A DNA stretch of 64,000 bases from CAYVTZ01 sp964454685 (GTDB lineage: Bacteria; Bacillota; Clostridia; Christensenellales; Christensenellaceae), in NCBI GenBank assembly GCA_964454685.1, contig CAYVTZ010000003.1, positions 62,001 through 126,000 of the forward strand. Reading direction: 5' to 3'. Positions 34,371 through 42,054 of this stretch are shown here, in pieces (the first letter of the stretch is position 1; each line of letters starts with the position of its first letter). Both the position numbers and the translations under genes were made by a program. Below the pieces are notes generated by a model. That model was not told the origin of the DNA. It saw only the letters and a program-made list of their open reading frames with translations, and searched no databases.

Positions 34371-35861
34371 TTAGTGCTCCTTTCCAATCGCGTGCTCCAG
34401 CATCATGTCCTGATTCAGCTCATGTGCCGCAAACTCCGCCGAAAACATCCCATCCCGAATGATATACACACGATCCGATATCCCCAGTATTTCCGGAATC
34501 TCGTGCGAAACCATCAGCACCGCATATCCCTCCAGGCAAAGCTCCTTCAAGATTTTATAAATCTCGTATTTCGCGTTGACATCAATGCCGCGTGTAGGAT
34601 CGCAAAAGATCAAAATTTTGCTGTTGGTACTCAGCCATTTGCCGATGACCACCTTTTGCTGGTTGCCTCCGGACAGGTTTCCCACAAGCTGATGCACGGA
34701 GGGAGTTTTAATCTGCATCTTCTCCCGCCATTTCTCTGCATTGGCGATTTCTTTTTTCTCATCGATCACGCCAATTTTGTTCGCTTCCTGATCCAAACTT
34801 GCCGTTGCAATGTTCTGCGCAATGCTCTGAATCAAAATCAGTCCGTTTCCCTTGCGGTCGCTCGTCAAATAAGCTACGCCGTTTGCAATGCTGTCTGCCG
34901 GCGACTTGATTGTCACTTCCTGCCCGTTGATGCGGATGCTGCCGCTGTGGATCTTTTTCGCGCCAAACAGCGTGTCTGCCAGCTCCACCGTACCCGAACC
35001 CATCAAGCCATATACGCTCACGATCTCCCCCGCGTGCACCTTGAGGGAAATATCTTTGACAAACTTTCCCGTCACGTGTTCCACCTCGTAAATCGCATCC
35101 CCCGGATGTGTTTCGATTTTGGGGTAGATGTCCTTCACTTCACGCCCCACCATGTCCTTAATCAGCAAATCACGCGAAACTTCCGCCACCGGATATGCGG
35201 CAATCGTCTTTCCATCGCGGATCACCTGCACACGGTCACACAATGCGTAAATCTCATCCAGTTTGTGCGAAACATATATAATGGAAATCCCTTTGGTATC
35301 TCTGAGATGTTTGACCAGTTCAATTAAGCTCAACGATTCCTGCTCCGACAACGCCGATGTCGGCTCGTCCATCACCAAAATCCTCGTCTCGTTGGTAATC
35401 GCCTTCGCAATCTCCACGATCTGCTTTTGCGCCACCGTCAATGTGCTCATCAGCGCAGTTGGTTCAATCTCCACTTTCAGCTCGCGCAATGCCTGCGCCG
35501 AGCGGGCGTTCATTTCCTTGTAGTTCACCATGTTGCGGTGCTTCGGCCACTTCCCCAAAAAAATATTCTCCGCCACCGTCAAATCATTCATAAAGTTCAA
35601 TTCTTGATAAATGACACTCACACCCGCCAAAAGCGCCTCTTTGGGATGATTGAATGTCACGGTATTTCCGTCAATCTTGAATTCGCCTTCATAGTCCACA
35701 TATACGCCCGCAAGCGTTTTCAGCAATGTAGACTTGCCGGCGCCGTTCTCCCCCACCAGACCCAGTATTTCCCTCTCGCCCACCGAAAAGGAAACCTGAT
35801 CCAGCGCAATCACGCCCGGGAAACGCTTTGTTAAGTTCACAAATTCCAAAACCGCGTTCAA
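34371..35861 (-). CDS. Sugar ABC transporter double ATPase (RbsA-like)
   Basis: A 496-residue tandem ATPase. Domain 1 has Walker A GENGAGKST, VAQKQIVEIAKA and Walker B LVMDEPTSALS. Domain 2 has a degenerate Walker A (GLMGSGTVEL) but an intact signature LSGGNQQKVVIGKWL and FCDPTRGIDV, the usual asymmetry of this family. The TTG at 35861 has AAGGAGG 7 bases upstream and gives the normal N-terminus; the ATG at 35879 overlaps that ribosome binding site and is unlikely. Confidence 0.94.
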   Translation of the reverse strand: MNAVLEFVNLTKRFPGVIALDQVSFSVGEREILGLVGENGAGKSTLLKTLAGVYVDYEGEFKIDGNTVTFNHPKEALLAGVSVIYQELNFMNDLTVAENIFLGKWPKHRNMVNYKEMNARSAQALRELKVEIEPTALMSTLTVAQKQIVEIAKAITNETRILVMDEPTSALSEQESLSLIELVKHLRDTKGISIIYVSHKLDEIYALCDRVQVIRDGKTIAAYPVAEVSRDLLIKDMVGREVKDIYPKIETHPGDAIYEVEHVTGKFVKDISLKVHAGEIVSVYGLMGSGTVELADTLFGAKKIHSGSIRINGQEVTIKSPADSIANGVAYLTSDRKGNGLILIQSIAQNIATASLDQEANKIGVIDEKKEIANAEKWREKMQIKTPSVHQLVGNLSGGNQQKVVIGKWLSTNSKILIFCDPTRGIDVNAKYEIYKILKELCLEGYAVLMVSHEIPEILGISDRVYIIRDGMFSAEFAAHELNQDMMLEHAIGKEH

Positions 35862-35881
35862 GTCCGCCCCTCCTTCCATGC

Positions 35882-35910
35882 TTTGCGGGTCCGATCATCA
35901 GACCCGCAAA
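35882..35910 (-). other. Stem-loop between binding-protein and ATPase genes
   Basis: Perfect 10-bp inverted repeat TTTGCGGGTC/GACCCGCAAA with a 9-base loop, no T run after it. Such a structure downstream of a binding-protein gene commonly protects the upstream mRNA and lets the binding protein be made in excess over the membrane subunits. Role inferred from position. Confidence 0.6.
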
Positions 35911-35936
35911 ACAACCCTAAATTCCACCTAAAAATT

Positions 35937-35966
35937 TTTGCATTCAGAATGCTGCATTCTGCATTT
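35937..35966. repeat. Dispersed heptamer repeat, copy E
   Basis: Minus strand AAATGCAGAATGCAGCATTC followed by TGAATGCAAAAA, directly after the binding-protein stop codon. The AGAATGC unit matches the copies in the B12 block; no GCGC core. Confidence 0.45.
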
Positions 35967-36975
35967 ACTCCTGCCCCAACGAATCTTTAATCCGTTTCAA
36001 TTCTTCCGCAGGCACATCCTGTTCCAAGGACGCTTTGTTGGTAAAGCTGGTTTCCACATAAGTCGTTTCCGGCATTTTGTCCGTCTCAATCCATTGCTTC
36101 ACCAGCCCGACCGAAACATCCCCATAAACATCAAAGAATCCAAAATTCACGCTGCCGATAAATCCTTCCGTATCCTGCAACATCAGGCTGATTGCCAAGC
36201 TATCACAGCCCGCGCCGCACACCAGTACATCACCCGAACGGTTTGCGTTTTGCGCCGCCGCAATCACACCCTGCGCCGTGCCGTCGTTCTCCGCCGCAAC
36301 CAAAATCTTCGTGAGCTGCGGGTTCGCCGTCAAAAATGCCGTAAACTGTTCCATTGCCGCTTGGGAAGTCGGCTCGGATTCCACATCTATGATCTTCGCT
36401 TCAGGGATGTCCGCAACCGATTTTGCTCCGTCCAAAAAGCTCTGCATCCGATCCGCAACCACTTCGCCTTCTGCCGGGTTCCACACAGAAACAAACGCAT
36501 CAAATTCGCCGTTCCATTTTTCTTTTGCCGCATTCATCAGCGCCACACCGCCGGGCGCACATGCCTTTTTGTTGTCCACGCCGCAGAATACGCCGCCTGT
36601 CTGCGGCAGATCCAGCGTGATAAACCGCAGCTTATCCTGCTCGATCAGCTGCGCAATCGCTTCGTCCGTGGATTCATCCGGCTTGCCGTCGATGATATAC
36701 GTGATGCCCTGCGCTACCATGTTTTTGACGTTTTCCACTGTCTTTTGTCCGTCGCCGCCGTTGTCGAAGTACACCGCGTCGTACCCCGCCGCTGTCGCAG
36801 CCGCTTTGATGCTGTCGCCATACGCCAACGCATCCTCCGCCTCACCCGACCAGATCGCATAACCGATCTTCACCTTGCCGCCATCGCTTCCACCCGCCGC
36901 CGGCGCTGCCGAACATCCGGCAAACACTGCAACCACCAAGCAAACCGCCGCTACCAATGCAATAATCTTTTTCAT
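35965..36975 (-). CDS. Sugar-binding lipoprotein of the ABC transporter (RbsB-like)
   Basis: A 336-residue periplasmic-binding-protein-1 type lipoprotein. The signal peptide has KKIIAL, a hydrophobic core and the lipobox VFAGC. Then come VKIGYAIWSGEAEDALAYGD, GQKTVENVKNMVAQGITYIIDG, ITLDLPQTGGVFCGVDN and ILVAAENDGTAQGVIAAAQ, the standard two-lobe fold. ATG 36975 follows GAAGGAGGAATAAA. The ligand is predicted to be a deoxyhexose from the kinase/isomerase context; this is inference. Confidence 0.92.
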   Translation of the reverse strand: MKKIIALVAAVCLVVAVFAGCSAAPAAGGSDGGKVKIGYAIWSGEAEDALAYGDSIKAAATAAGYDAVYFDNGGDGQKTVENVKNMVAQGITYIIDGKPDESTDEAIAQLIEQDKLRFITLDLPQTGGVFCGVDNKKACAPGGVALMNAAKEKWNGEFDAFVSVWNPAEGEVVADRMQSFLDGAKSVADIPEAKIIDVESEPTSQAAMEQFTAFLTANPQLTKILVAAENDGTAQGVIAAAQNANRSGDVLVCGAGCDSLAISLMLQDTEGFIGSVNFGFFDVYGDVSVGLVKQWIETDKMPETTYVETSFTNKASLEQDVPAEELKRIKDSLGQE

Positions 36976-37021
36976 TTTATTCCTCCTTCTATATTCTCCT
37001 GCCTGCTCATCCTCAGGCAAA

Positions 37022-38101
37022 TCAATATTGTCCGAATTCTTCAATCGCTTCATACACCGTAACCACATTTTCCCACGGCACTTCCGGCTCGATGTAGTGC
37101 GTCGGACCCAGCAGCAGTCCGCCGCCCGCACCTACCGTTTCAATCAGCTTTCTCACCTCCGCGCGGATCTCCTCCCGCGTGCCAAACGGCAAAATATGCT
37201 GCGTGCCTATCGCGCCCCAAAACGCCAACTTGTCGCCAAATTCCTGTTTTAACGCGCCCAGTTCGTTGCATTCCGGCTGGCACGGATTCAAAATGTCCAC
37301 GCCCACCTCCGCAAGGTCGCCGATGATCTCCCGCGCATCACCATCCGTGTGAAAAAAGAACAAGGTGTCCTTGCCCGTGCGCTTCACATGCGAGATCAGT
37401 TTTTCGTATCGCGGTTTGAGTATGGAGCAAAACATCTCGCGGTTCATCAGCATACCGCGCTGGCACGCCACATCGTCGCCGCCCGTCACCACATCCACGC
37501 CCATCTCTACAAATTTCCCCGCCATTTTTATGCGCATCTCCAAGATGCGATCCAGCAGACATGTGCAAAATTCCGGGTTGATGTATAAGTCCATCATAAA
37601 TTCTTCGTATCCGCGAATCGCCCACGCCAGCTCAAACACCGTTAAGTCCGTCGGCCCCACTGCCGCAAGCCCTTTCTTGTGCACATCCCCCACCACACCG
37701 AACAAATGCTTGTAGCACGCCTCGTCCATCACGTCCGGCAGCTTGTAATCCACAAATTCGTTGAGCGTCGTCGCGCTACGCAGCGGCGAAACCATGCGCG
37801 TAAAATGAAAGTCCGTCTGGTCAGACAGCATTTCCCCCACGCCATAGCAGTTGATGGAAAACAGCGGATTCTCCGCAATTTCACCGTAATATTTTCCATA
37901 TACATCCAGGCTTGCCTGCGGAATTTCGAAGTCGATCAACCGCACATCAATGCCAAAGTATTCCTCCGGCGTTTTGCTGCCGTCTGTATTCGCATAAAAA
38001 ATTTCCTGCGCCTTGGGCGTCATACCCCAGCTCATATCCTTGGGCACACAATCGGGAATTTGCCGCCGCATCGCCGCTAAAACACGTTCTCTTGATGTCA
38101 T
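37022..38101 (-). CDS. Uroporphyrinogen decarboxylase/methyltransferase-family protein of unknown role
   Basis: A 359-residue TIM-barrel protein of the UroD/MtaA superfamily. It starts TSRERVLAAMRRQIPDCVP and has PTDLTVFELAWAIRGYEEF, GGDDVACQRGMLMN and FFFHTDGDAREII. The HxC zinc motif of MtaA/MtbA corrinoid methyltransferases is not present (HTDGD instead), and the Arg-rich porphyrin site of HemE is not evident. It therefore belongs to the uncharacterised group often found in sugar clusters. ATG 38101 follows AGAGGAGG. It lies inside the BMC/sugar operon, not in the B12 block. Confidence 0.78.
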   Translation of the reverse strand: MTSRERVLAAMRRQIPDCVPKDMSWGMTPKAQEIFYANTDGSKTPEEYFGIDVRLIDFEIPQASLDVYGKYYGEIAENPLFSINCYGVGEMLSDQTDFHFTRMVSPLRSATTLNEFVDYKLPDVMDEACYKHLFGVVGDVHKKGLAAVGPTDLTVFELAWAIRGYEEFMMDLYINPEFCTCLLDRILEMRIKMAGKFVEMGVDVVTGGDDVACQRGMLMNREMFCSILKPRYEKLISHVKRTGKDTLFFFHTDGDAREIIGDLAEVGVDILNPCQPECNELGALKQEFGDKLAFWGAIGTQHILPFGTREEIRAEVRKLIETVGAGGGLLLGPTHYIEPEVPWENVVTVYEAIEEFGQY

Positions 38102-38122
38102 TGCAGACACCTCCTCTGTTTT

Positions 38123-39415
38123 TTAAATGAGTTCAAATAATCTTTTGATTTGATTGGTGTAATCGCCATAGGCAAGCGCATAATGCTGCCCCGGCGCATT
38201 GCGTAAAAATGCATGTGCGTCCGTTTGTAATACAATGCTGGGGAACGCGGGCGCAGGGTCGTCCCATCCAAGTTCCTTCCATGCGCTCGGTCGCGTCGTT
38301 TGCGCCGCCGCCGCATGATAGAAATATTCGTTTTCGTTGCTCTTGTCGATGCGTAGCGCGGTTGCCTGACCCGTCTTGCGTATGCTCGCGTCGATCACGC
38401 CGTCCACATCACCCCAGGTAAAGCGATCCAATGCGCGCCGCCCTTCCACATGATGCGTGGGTGTCATGCCACAGTTTGCAAACAATACGCCACCGTCCAT
38501 GCAATCATAAAGTTCCACAAACGCAGGCGGCTGCCCCGCCAAACTTTCCAAAATCACCGACCCCAGCATCGCGTGTATGTCGCATTTGCAGCCGGTGCTG
38601 ATGCGCTCTCCCAACAGCGAAAGCGGAATGCAGGGCGTAAATCCGAGGCTGCCCGTCCACCCCTCAAAGCATTTGACGCTTAGTGCCGTCAGCTTGTAGG
38701 CGTCCACCGCCCATTCCAGCGCCGCATACAGCCGCGCACAGCGTTCCATGTCTGTTTGTGAGAATCGCTCCCGCCCGCTCCATTGCCGCACCTGCCGCAA
38801 AAATTCCTGAATCTGTGCTTGCGATGCTTCGTCCGCGCGCCGTGCAATTTCCAGCAACGAAAGGTGTACAATCTCCGCCCCAAACTTTGCTTTGATGGAA
38901 ACCGGGTCGCACATCCCCGTGTAAAACCCAAGATCGGTATACCCCACCATGCCGATGCGGGTCTCACGCAACCGCTCCCGCGCGCACATCGCCGCGCATA
39001 GCTCGCCAAAATATGCTTGCGCGCTGCCCACATCCGCAAACAACGTCAACAGCTTGCTTGCGCCCATCTTTTCAAGCGGATAGCGCAAAGAGGTAAATCC
39101 CGCCGCAGGCGCGCCGGTGACCATGCGCCCGTCCGCCTCGGGCACACCGCCCACAAACCACAATACAATCGGCTTGTGAAAGTGCCGCCTTAAATAGTCC
39201 ACCGCATATCCCGAACCGCACGCCGCAAGGCAAGGCACCACGATCAAATCCGCATCATCCAGCGCGCGCAGCTTTGCCTGCATGCTATCACGATCCTTGA
39301 CCAATCCCGCCCGCACCATCGGCACACGCACATCACGTTCGCACGCCGCCAAGCGTGCTTCCAGCGCATCCTGCGGATAACCGTCGTTGCAAAAGGACAC
39401 CACTCCAAATTTCAT
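38123..39415 (-). CDS. L-fucose/L-arabinose isomerase-fold protein with altered metal site
   Basis: A 430-residue member of the FucI/AraA fold. N-terminal MKFGVVSFCNDGYPQDA and GMVGYTDLGFYTGMCDPVSI, C-terminal THHVEGRRALDRFTWGDVDG. Compared with the other isomerase-family protein in this operon, the usual metal-binding Glu in ACECD is Lys (GCKCDI) and the His in CHCG is Asn (FANCG), while the Asp in the MMD/LYD position is kept. Two of three putative ligands are therefore missing, so normal aldose-ketose isomerase activity is doubtful. GGAGTGAACG precedes the ATG. It may be a regulatory, structural or differently catalytic paralogue. Confidence 0.75.
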   Translation of the reverse strand: MKFGVVSFCNDGYPQDALEARLAACERDVRVPMVRAGLVKDRDSMQAKLRALDDADLIVVPCLAACGSGYAVDYLRRHFHKPIVLWFVGGVPEADGRMVTGAPAAGFTSLRYPLEKMGASKLLTLFADVGSAQAYFGELCAAMCARERLRETRIGMVGYTDLGFYTGMCDPVSIKAKFGAEIVHLSLLEIARRADEASQAQIQEFLRQVRQWSGRERFSQTDMERCARLYAALEWAVDAYKLTALSVKCFEGWTGSLGFTPCIPLSLLGERISTGCKCDIHAMLGSVILESLAGQPPAFVELYDCMDGGVLFANCGMTPTHHVEGRRALDRFTWGDVDGVIDASIRKTGQATALRIDKSNENEYFYHAAAAQTTRPSAWKELGWDDPAPAFPSIVLQTDAHAFLRNAPGQHYALAYGDYTNQIKRLFELI

Positions 39416-39432
39416 CGTTCACTCCTGTTTTG

Positions 39433-39504
39433 CGAGACAAAACTCAAGATCGTTTTGTTCGTCTCTTTGCCCGCACTTCCGTTTCAGGTAAGGAGAACCT
39501 TACC
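39433..39504 (-). other. Two stem-loops between aldolase and isomerase-like gene
   Basis: GGTAAGG-AGAA-CCTTACC (39487-39504) begins directly after the aldolase stop codon, and an imperfect hairpin built on GAGACAAAAC/GTTTTGTTCGTCTC lies at about 39433-39466. Neither has a T run, so they look like mRNA processing or stability elements separating the shell/aldolase part of the operon from the transport part. Confidence 0.5.
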
Positions 39505-40122
39505 TTACAACAGCTTTGTGAACAAGCTGACCATCGCATTGACTTCCGCATTGTCCAGCAGCGCAAAGCAATCGTCAATGGACGCACCCGCAATGATGAT
39601 GCCGTGGTCGGGAATCAACGCCCCCACCGCGCCCGCTTTCAGCTCCTCGCGTCTACCGTAAAAGTAGGAAATCACGTCTGCCGCCATCTCCGGCGATGTC
39701 CCAGGATTTTTCTGTACGCAGTCCAGCGGCTTGCCGCCACCAAAATATTCAAAATTCTCGGTCACCACCGGCATACTCTTTTGCGCGCAGGCATAGACTA
39801 GGCAGTACCGCGGATGTGCGTGTAAGACCGCGCCCACTTCGGGCAGCGCCTTGTAGATGCCAATGTGCATCAGGCATTCACGCGTCAGACGCGTGGGGTC
39901 GTTTTCCACCACATCATAAGTGTTTGCATCCAGCGCAATCAAATCATCCGCTTCCAGTTGCCATCTTTTGATCTCGGCGGACTGCGCAGGCGTAATGTAG
40001 ATCAGCCCGTTGTGCTTAACCGAGATATTGCCGCCGCCCGCATCCGTCAACTGGCGGTCGTACATCATCTGCCCCACTTTGATCGTTTTATATCTGATAT
40101 AGTCGTTTCCAAAATTACACAT
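39505..40122 (-). CDS. Class II aldolase (fuculose/rhamnulose-1-phosphate type)
   Basis: A 205-residue zinc aldolase of the FucA/AraD/adducin family, expected to split a 6-deoxyketose-1-phosphate into dihydroxyacetone phosphate and L-lactaldehyde. It has TDAGGGNISVK for phosphate binding, the Glu in TRECLMHIGIYKA, the Zn ligands in VLHAHPRYC and the third His in LIPDHGIII. Length fits FucA (about 215) better than RhaD (about 275). ATG 40122 follows GGAGGAAACT. It sits between shell genes and the second isomerase-like gene; no clear encapsulation peptide is seen at either end. Confidence 0.88.
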   Translation of the reverse strand: MCNFGNDYIRYKTIKVGQMMYDRQLTDAGGGNISVKHNGLIYITPAQSAEIKRWQLEADDLIALDANTYDVVENDPTRLTRECLMHIGIYKALPEVGAVLHAHPRYCLVYACAQKSMPVVTENFEYFGGGKPLDCVQKNPGTSPEMAADVISYFYGRREELKAGAVGALIPDHGIIIAGASIDDCFALLDNAEVNAMVSLFTKLL

Positions 40123-40175
40123 AGTTTCCTCCAAATTGTTCCCATCCTGTTTCCTTCAATGGATGCTTTGCCTCG

Positions 40176-40742
40176 TCACGTTTCCTTCAAAATCGATTGC
40201 AACGTCTGCTCTGCCGGATTGCTAATCACCGTGTGTGCAATCAGCTTGCCTTGCCGCTCTGCGCCTTCCGCCGCTCTCAAGACCGCCGCCGAAATCTCCG
40301 CCACGCCGCCCGCTATCACTACAACGCCCTTGCCGCCGATGCCTTGTGCCAGCCTGAGTTGCGCCACCGCAACCTGCGCCGTTTTCACGCATTCGTCCGC
40401 CACCGCAATCGCCGATACCGCGTCCGCAGTCTCCAGCACGCCCAACGCCTGCGCGCCCGTGCAGTCCACGCAGTGCGCCACTGCCTCCAACACACCCGCG
40501 CTCAAGTTCCCAATCACGCAGCTTCCCGCAAGGTATGCACCGTAATGCGCCTCAATCTGCTGCACCGCGCTCTGCACCGAAGCATGACTGCCGCCAAACA
40601 CCAGCAAAAACCGTCCGGGGCAAATCATCCCGCTTTTCAGCAGCACCAGCTTCTGGTTCTTCACCGCGCGGTCGGTGGCGCTCATGCCGATTGCAATGGT
40701 TGAAAATTCCGCCATGCCGACGGCATTGTATCGCCCGCTCAT
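40176..40742 (-). CDS. PduT-like tandem BMC-domain shell protein with conserved Fe-S cysteine
   Basis: A 188-residue trimeric shell protein with two BMC domains (about 8-90 and 96-182). It follows PduT closely: AIGMSATDRAVKNQKLVLL, then MICPGRFLLVFGG, then GVLETADAVSAIAVADECVK and FGIGGK-like QGIGGKGVVVIAGG. Cys41 in ICPG aligns with the PduT cysteine (Cys38) that in three copies binds a [4Fe-4S] cluster in the central pore. This suggests an electron-transfer port in the shell. The start overlaps the BMC-P stop (ATGA). Confidence 0.87.
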   Translation of the reverse strand: MSGRYNAVGMAEFSTIAIGMSATDRAVKNQKLVLLKSGMICPGRFLLVFGGSHASVQSAVQQIEAHYGAYLAGSCVIGNLSAGVLEAVAHCVDCTGAQALGVLETADAVSAIAVADECVKTAQVAVAQLRLAQGIGGKGVVVIAGGVAEISAAVLRAAEGAERQGKLIAHTVISNPAEQTLQSILKET

Positions 40743-41014
40743 TTCTGACTCAGCACGCTTGCGGGGTCGTCCACAATGCCTACAATCGAAGCGTCCACCG
40801 GCGCGTTTTCACACCCCATGCCAATCCGCGCAGCGCTGCCCATCGCCAACAGCACAACCTCGCCTTCTCCGGCACCCACACTGTCAATCGCCACAACATA
40901 ATCATTGGTCAGCTTTTGATTGCGAATGATGCGTACATTCAGCAGCTTTTTCCCAACCAATCCTTCATTTTTCTTTGTCGCAACAATGTATTGCGTCACT
41001 TGACCCAGTTGCAT
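40739..41014 (-). CDS. BMC pentameric vertex protein (EutN/CcmL family)
   Basis: A 91-residue protein capping the corners of a microcompartment. MQLGQVTQYIVATKKNEGLV, KLLNVRI, DYVVAIDSVGAGEGEVVLLAMGSAAR and PVDASIVGIVD match the EutN/CcmL/PduN family in order. ATG 41014 has GGGAGATGCAGAT in front; the open frame to 41110 has no ribosome binding site. Presence of a pentamer shows that a closed shell can form. Confidence 0.93.
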   Translation of the reverse strand: MQLGQVTQYIVATKKNEGLVGKKLLNVRIIRNQKLTNDYVVAIDSVGAGEGEVVLLAMGSAARIGMGCENAPVDASIVGIVDDPASVLSQK

Positions 41015-41137
41015 ATCTGCATCTCCCAAACGATTGTTTTCCGCCACTCGCACCCGCCGCAGGACCGCTGCGGAATCTGCTTCCAATGGCGCATCAGCCC
41101 CCGGCCACACTCTTTTAAAGCATGACGTGCGCAGTAA

Positions 41138-41416
41138 TTACTTCACTGCCGGCAAAATCTTTTCTACATCGCTGTGCGGACGCGGAATCACGTGCACCGC
41201 CACCAACTCTCCTAAGCTGCCCACGGCCGCCGCGCCCGCTTCCGTCGCCGCCTTGACCGCGCCCACATCACCGCGCACCATCACAGAGACATACCCCGAT
41301 CCAATTTTGTCCACGCCCACCAGTTCCACGTTTGCCGCCTTCACCATTGCGTCAGCCGCCTCGATGAGTGCCGTCAATCCTCTTGTTTCAATGATTCCCA
41401 ATGCTTCCTTTACCAT
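41138..41416 (-). CDS. BMC-H hexameric shell protein 1 (PduA/EutM-like)
   Basis: A 92-residue single-BMC protein: ALGIIETRGLTALIEAADAM, VDKIGSGYVSVMVRGDVGAV, VIPRPHSDVEKILP. The pore loop KIGSG is that of PduA/EutM-type metabolite pores. It is about 80 % identical by eye to the next gene, pointing to a recent duplication. Confidence 0.95.
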   Translation of the reverse strand: MVKEALGIIETRGLTALIEAADAMVKAANVELVGVDKIGSGYVSVMVRGDVGAVKAATEAGAAAVGSLGELVAVHVIPRPHSDVEKILPAVK

Positions 41417-41438
41417 GATCGTTCTCCTTCTGTTTTAA

Positions 41439-41747
41439 TTAACCAAGTTCTGTTGCCGCGATTTCTTTGTGTTCCAGCGCGGGCAAAATCTTCTCTACAT
41501 CACTGTGCGGGCGTGGAATGATGTGCGCCGCCACCAGTTCACCCAAGCCCTTCACCGCCGCCGCACCTGCTTCCACCGCCGCTTTGACCGCGCCCACATC
41601 GCCCGTGACCATAATCGTCACATAGCCCGATCCAATCTTCTCCATGCCCAGCAGCGATACATTCGCCGCCTTCACCATGCTGTCCGCAACCTCAATCAGC
41701 GCGGTCAATCCTCTGGTTTCCACCAAACCCAATGCTTCCTTCACCAT
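41439..41747 (-). CDS. BMC-H hexameric shell protein 2 (PduA/EutM-like)
   Basis: A 102-residue paralogue of the preceding shell protein (ALGLVETRGLTALIEVADSM, MEKIGSGYVTIMVTGDVGAV, IIPRPHSDVEKILP) with a 10-residue C-terminal extension, LEHKEIAATELG. The pore loop is again KIGSG. Confidence 0.95.
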   Translation of the reverse strand: MVKEALGLVETRGLTALIEVADSMVKAANVSLLGMEKIGSGYVTIMVTGDVGAVKAAVEAGAAAVKGLGELVAAHIIPRPHSDVEKILPALEHKEIAATELG

Positions 41748-41764
41748 TGTTCTCCTCCGTTTTT

Positions 41765-42052
41765 TTATTTCGTCATCATCGTGATAATGCGAAAAATCTC
41801 TTCGCTCGGCCTTGGCAGCACACGCGCCGCAAACAGTTCGCCCAGCTCCTTCGCTGTGCGGCTGCCTGCCGCCACCGCTTCTTTCACCGCGTCCACGCTG
41901 CCGGTCACCACAATGAAAATCAGTGCATTTCCAATCTTCTGTGTGCCCAGCACCGCCACATCCGCAGTCTTGATCATGTTGTCCGCCGCTTCAATGGACG
42001 CCGTAATGCCGCGGCACTCCACAATCCCAATCGCCTGTTGTGTCTGTTCCAT
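41765..42052 (-). CDS. BMC-H hexameric shell protein 3 with altered pore loop
   Basis: A 95-residue BMC-H protein: AIGIVECRGITASIEAADNM, TQKIGNALIFIVVTGSVDAV, VLPRPSEEIFRII. The pore-loop position has KIGNA instead of KIGSG, so its pore is probably lined by larger or more hydrophobic groups than the two sister proteins. ATG 42052 lies two bases after the stop of the upstream gene. Confidence 0.93.
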   Translation of the reverse strand: MEQTQQAIGIVECRGITASIEAADNMIKTADVAVLGTQKIGNALIFIVVTGSVDAVKEAVAAGSRTAKELGELFAARVLPRPSEEIFRIITMMTK

Positions 42053-42054
42053 AT

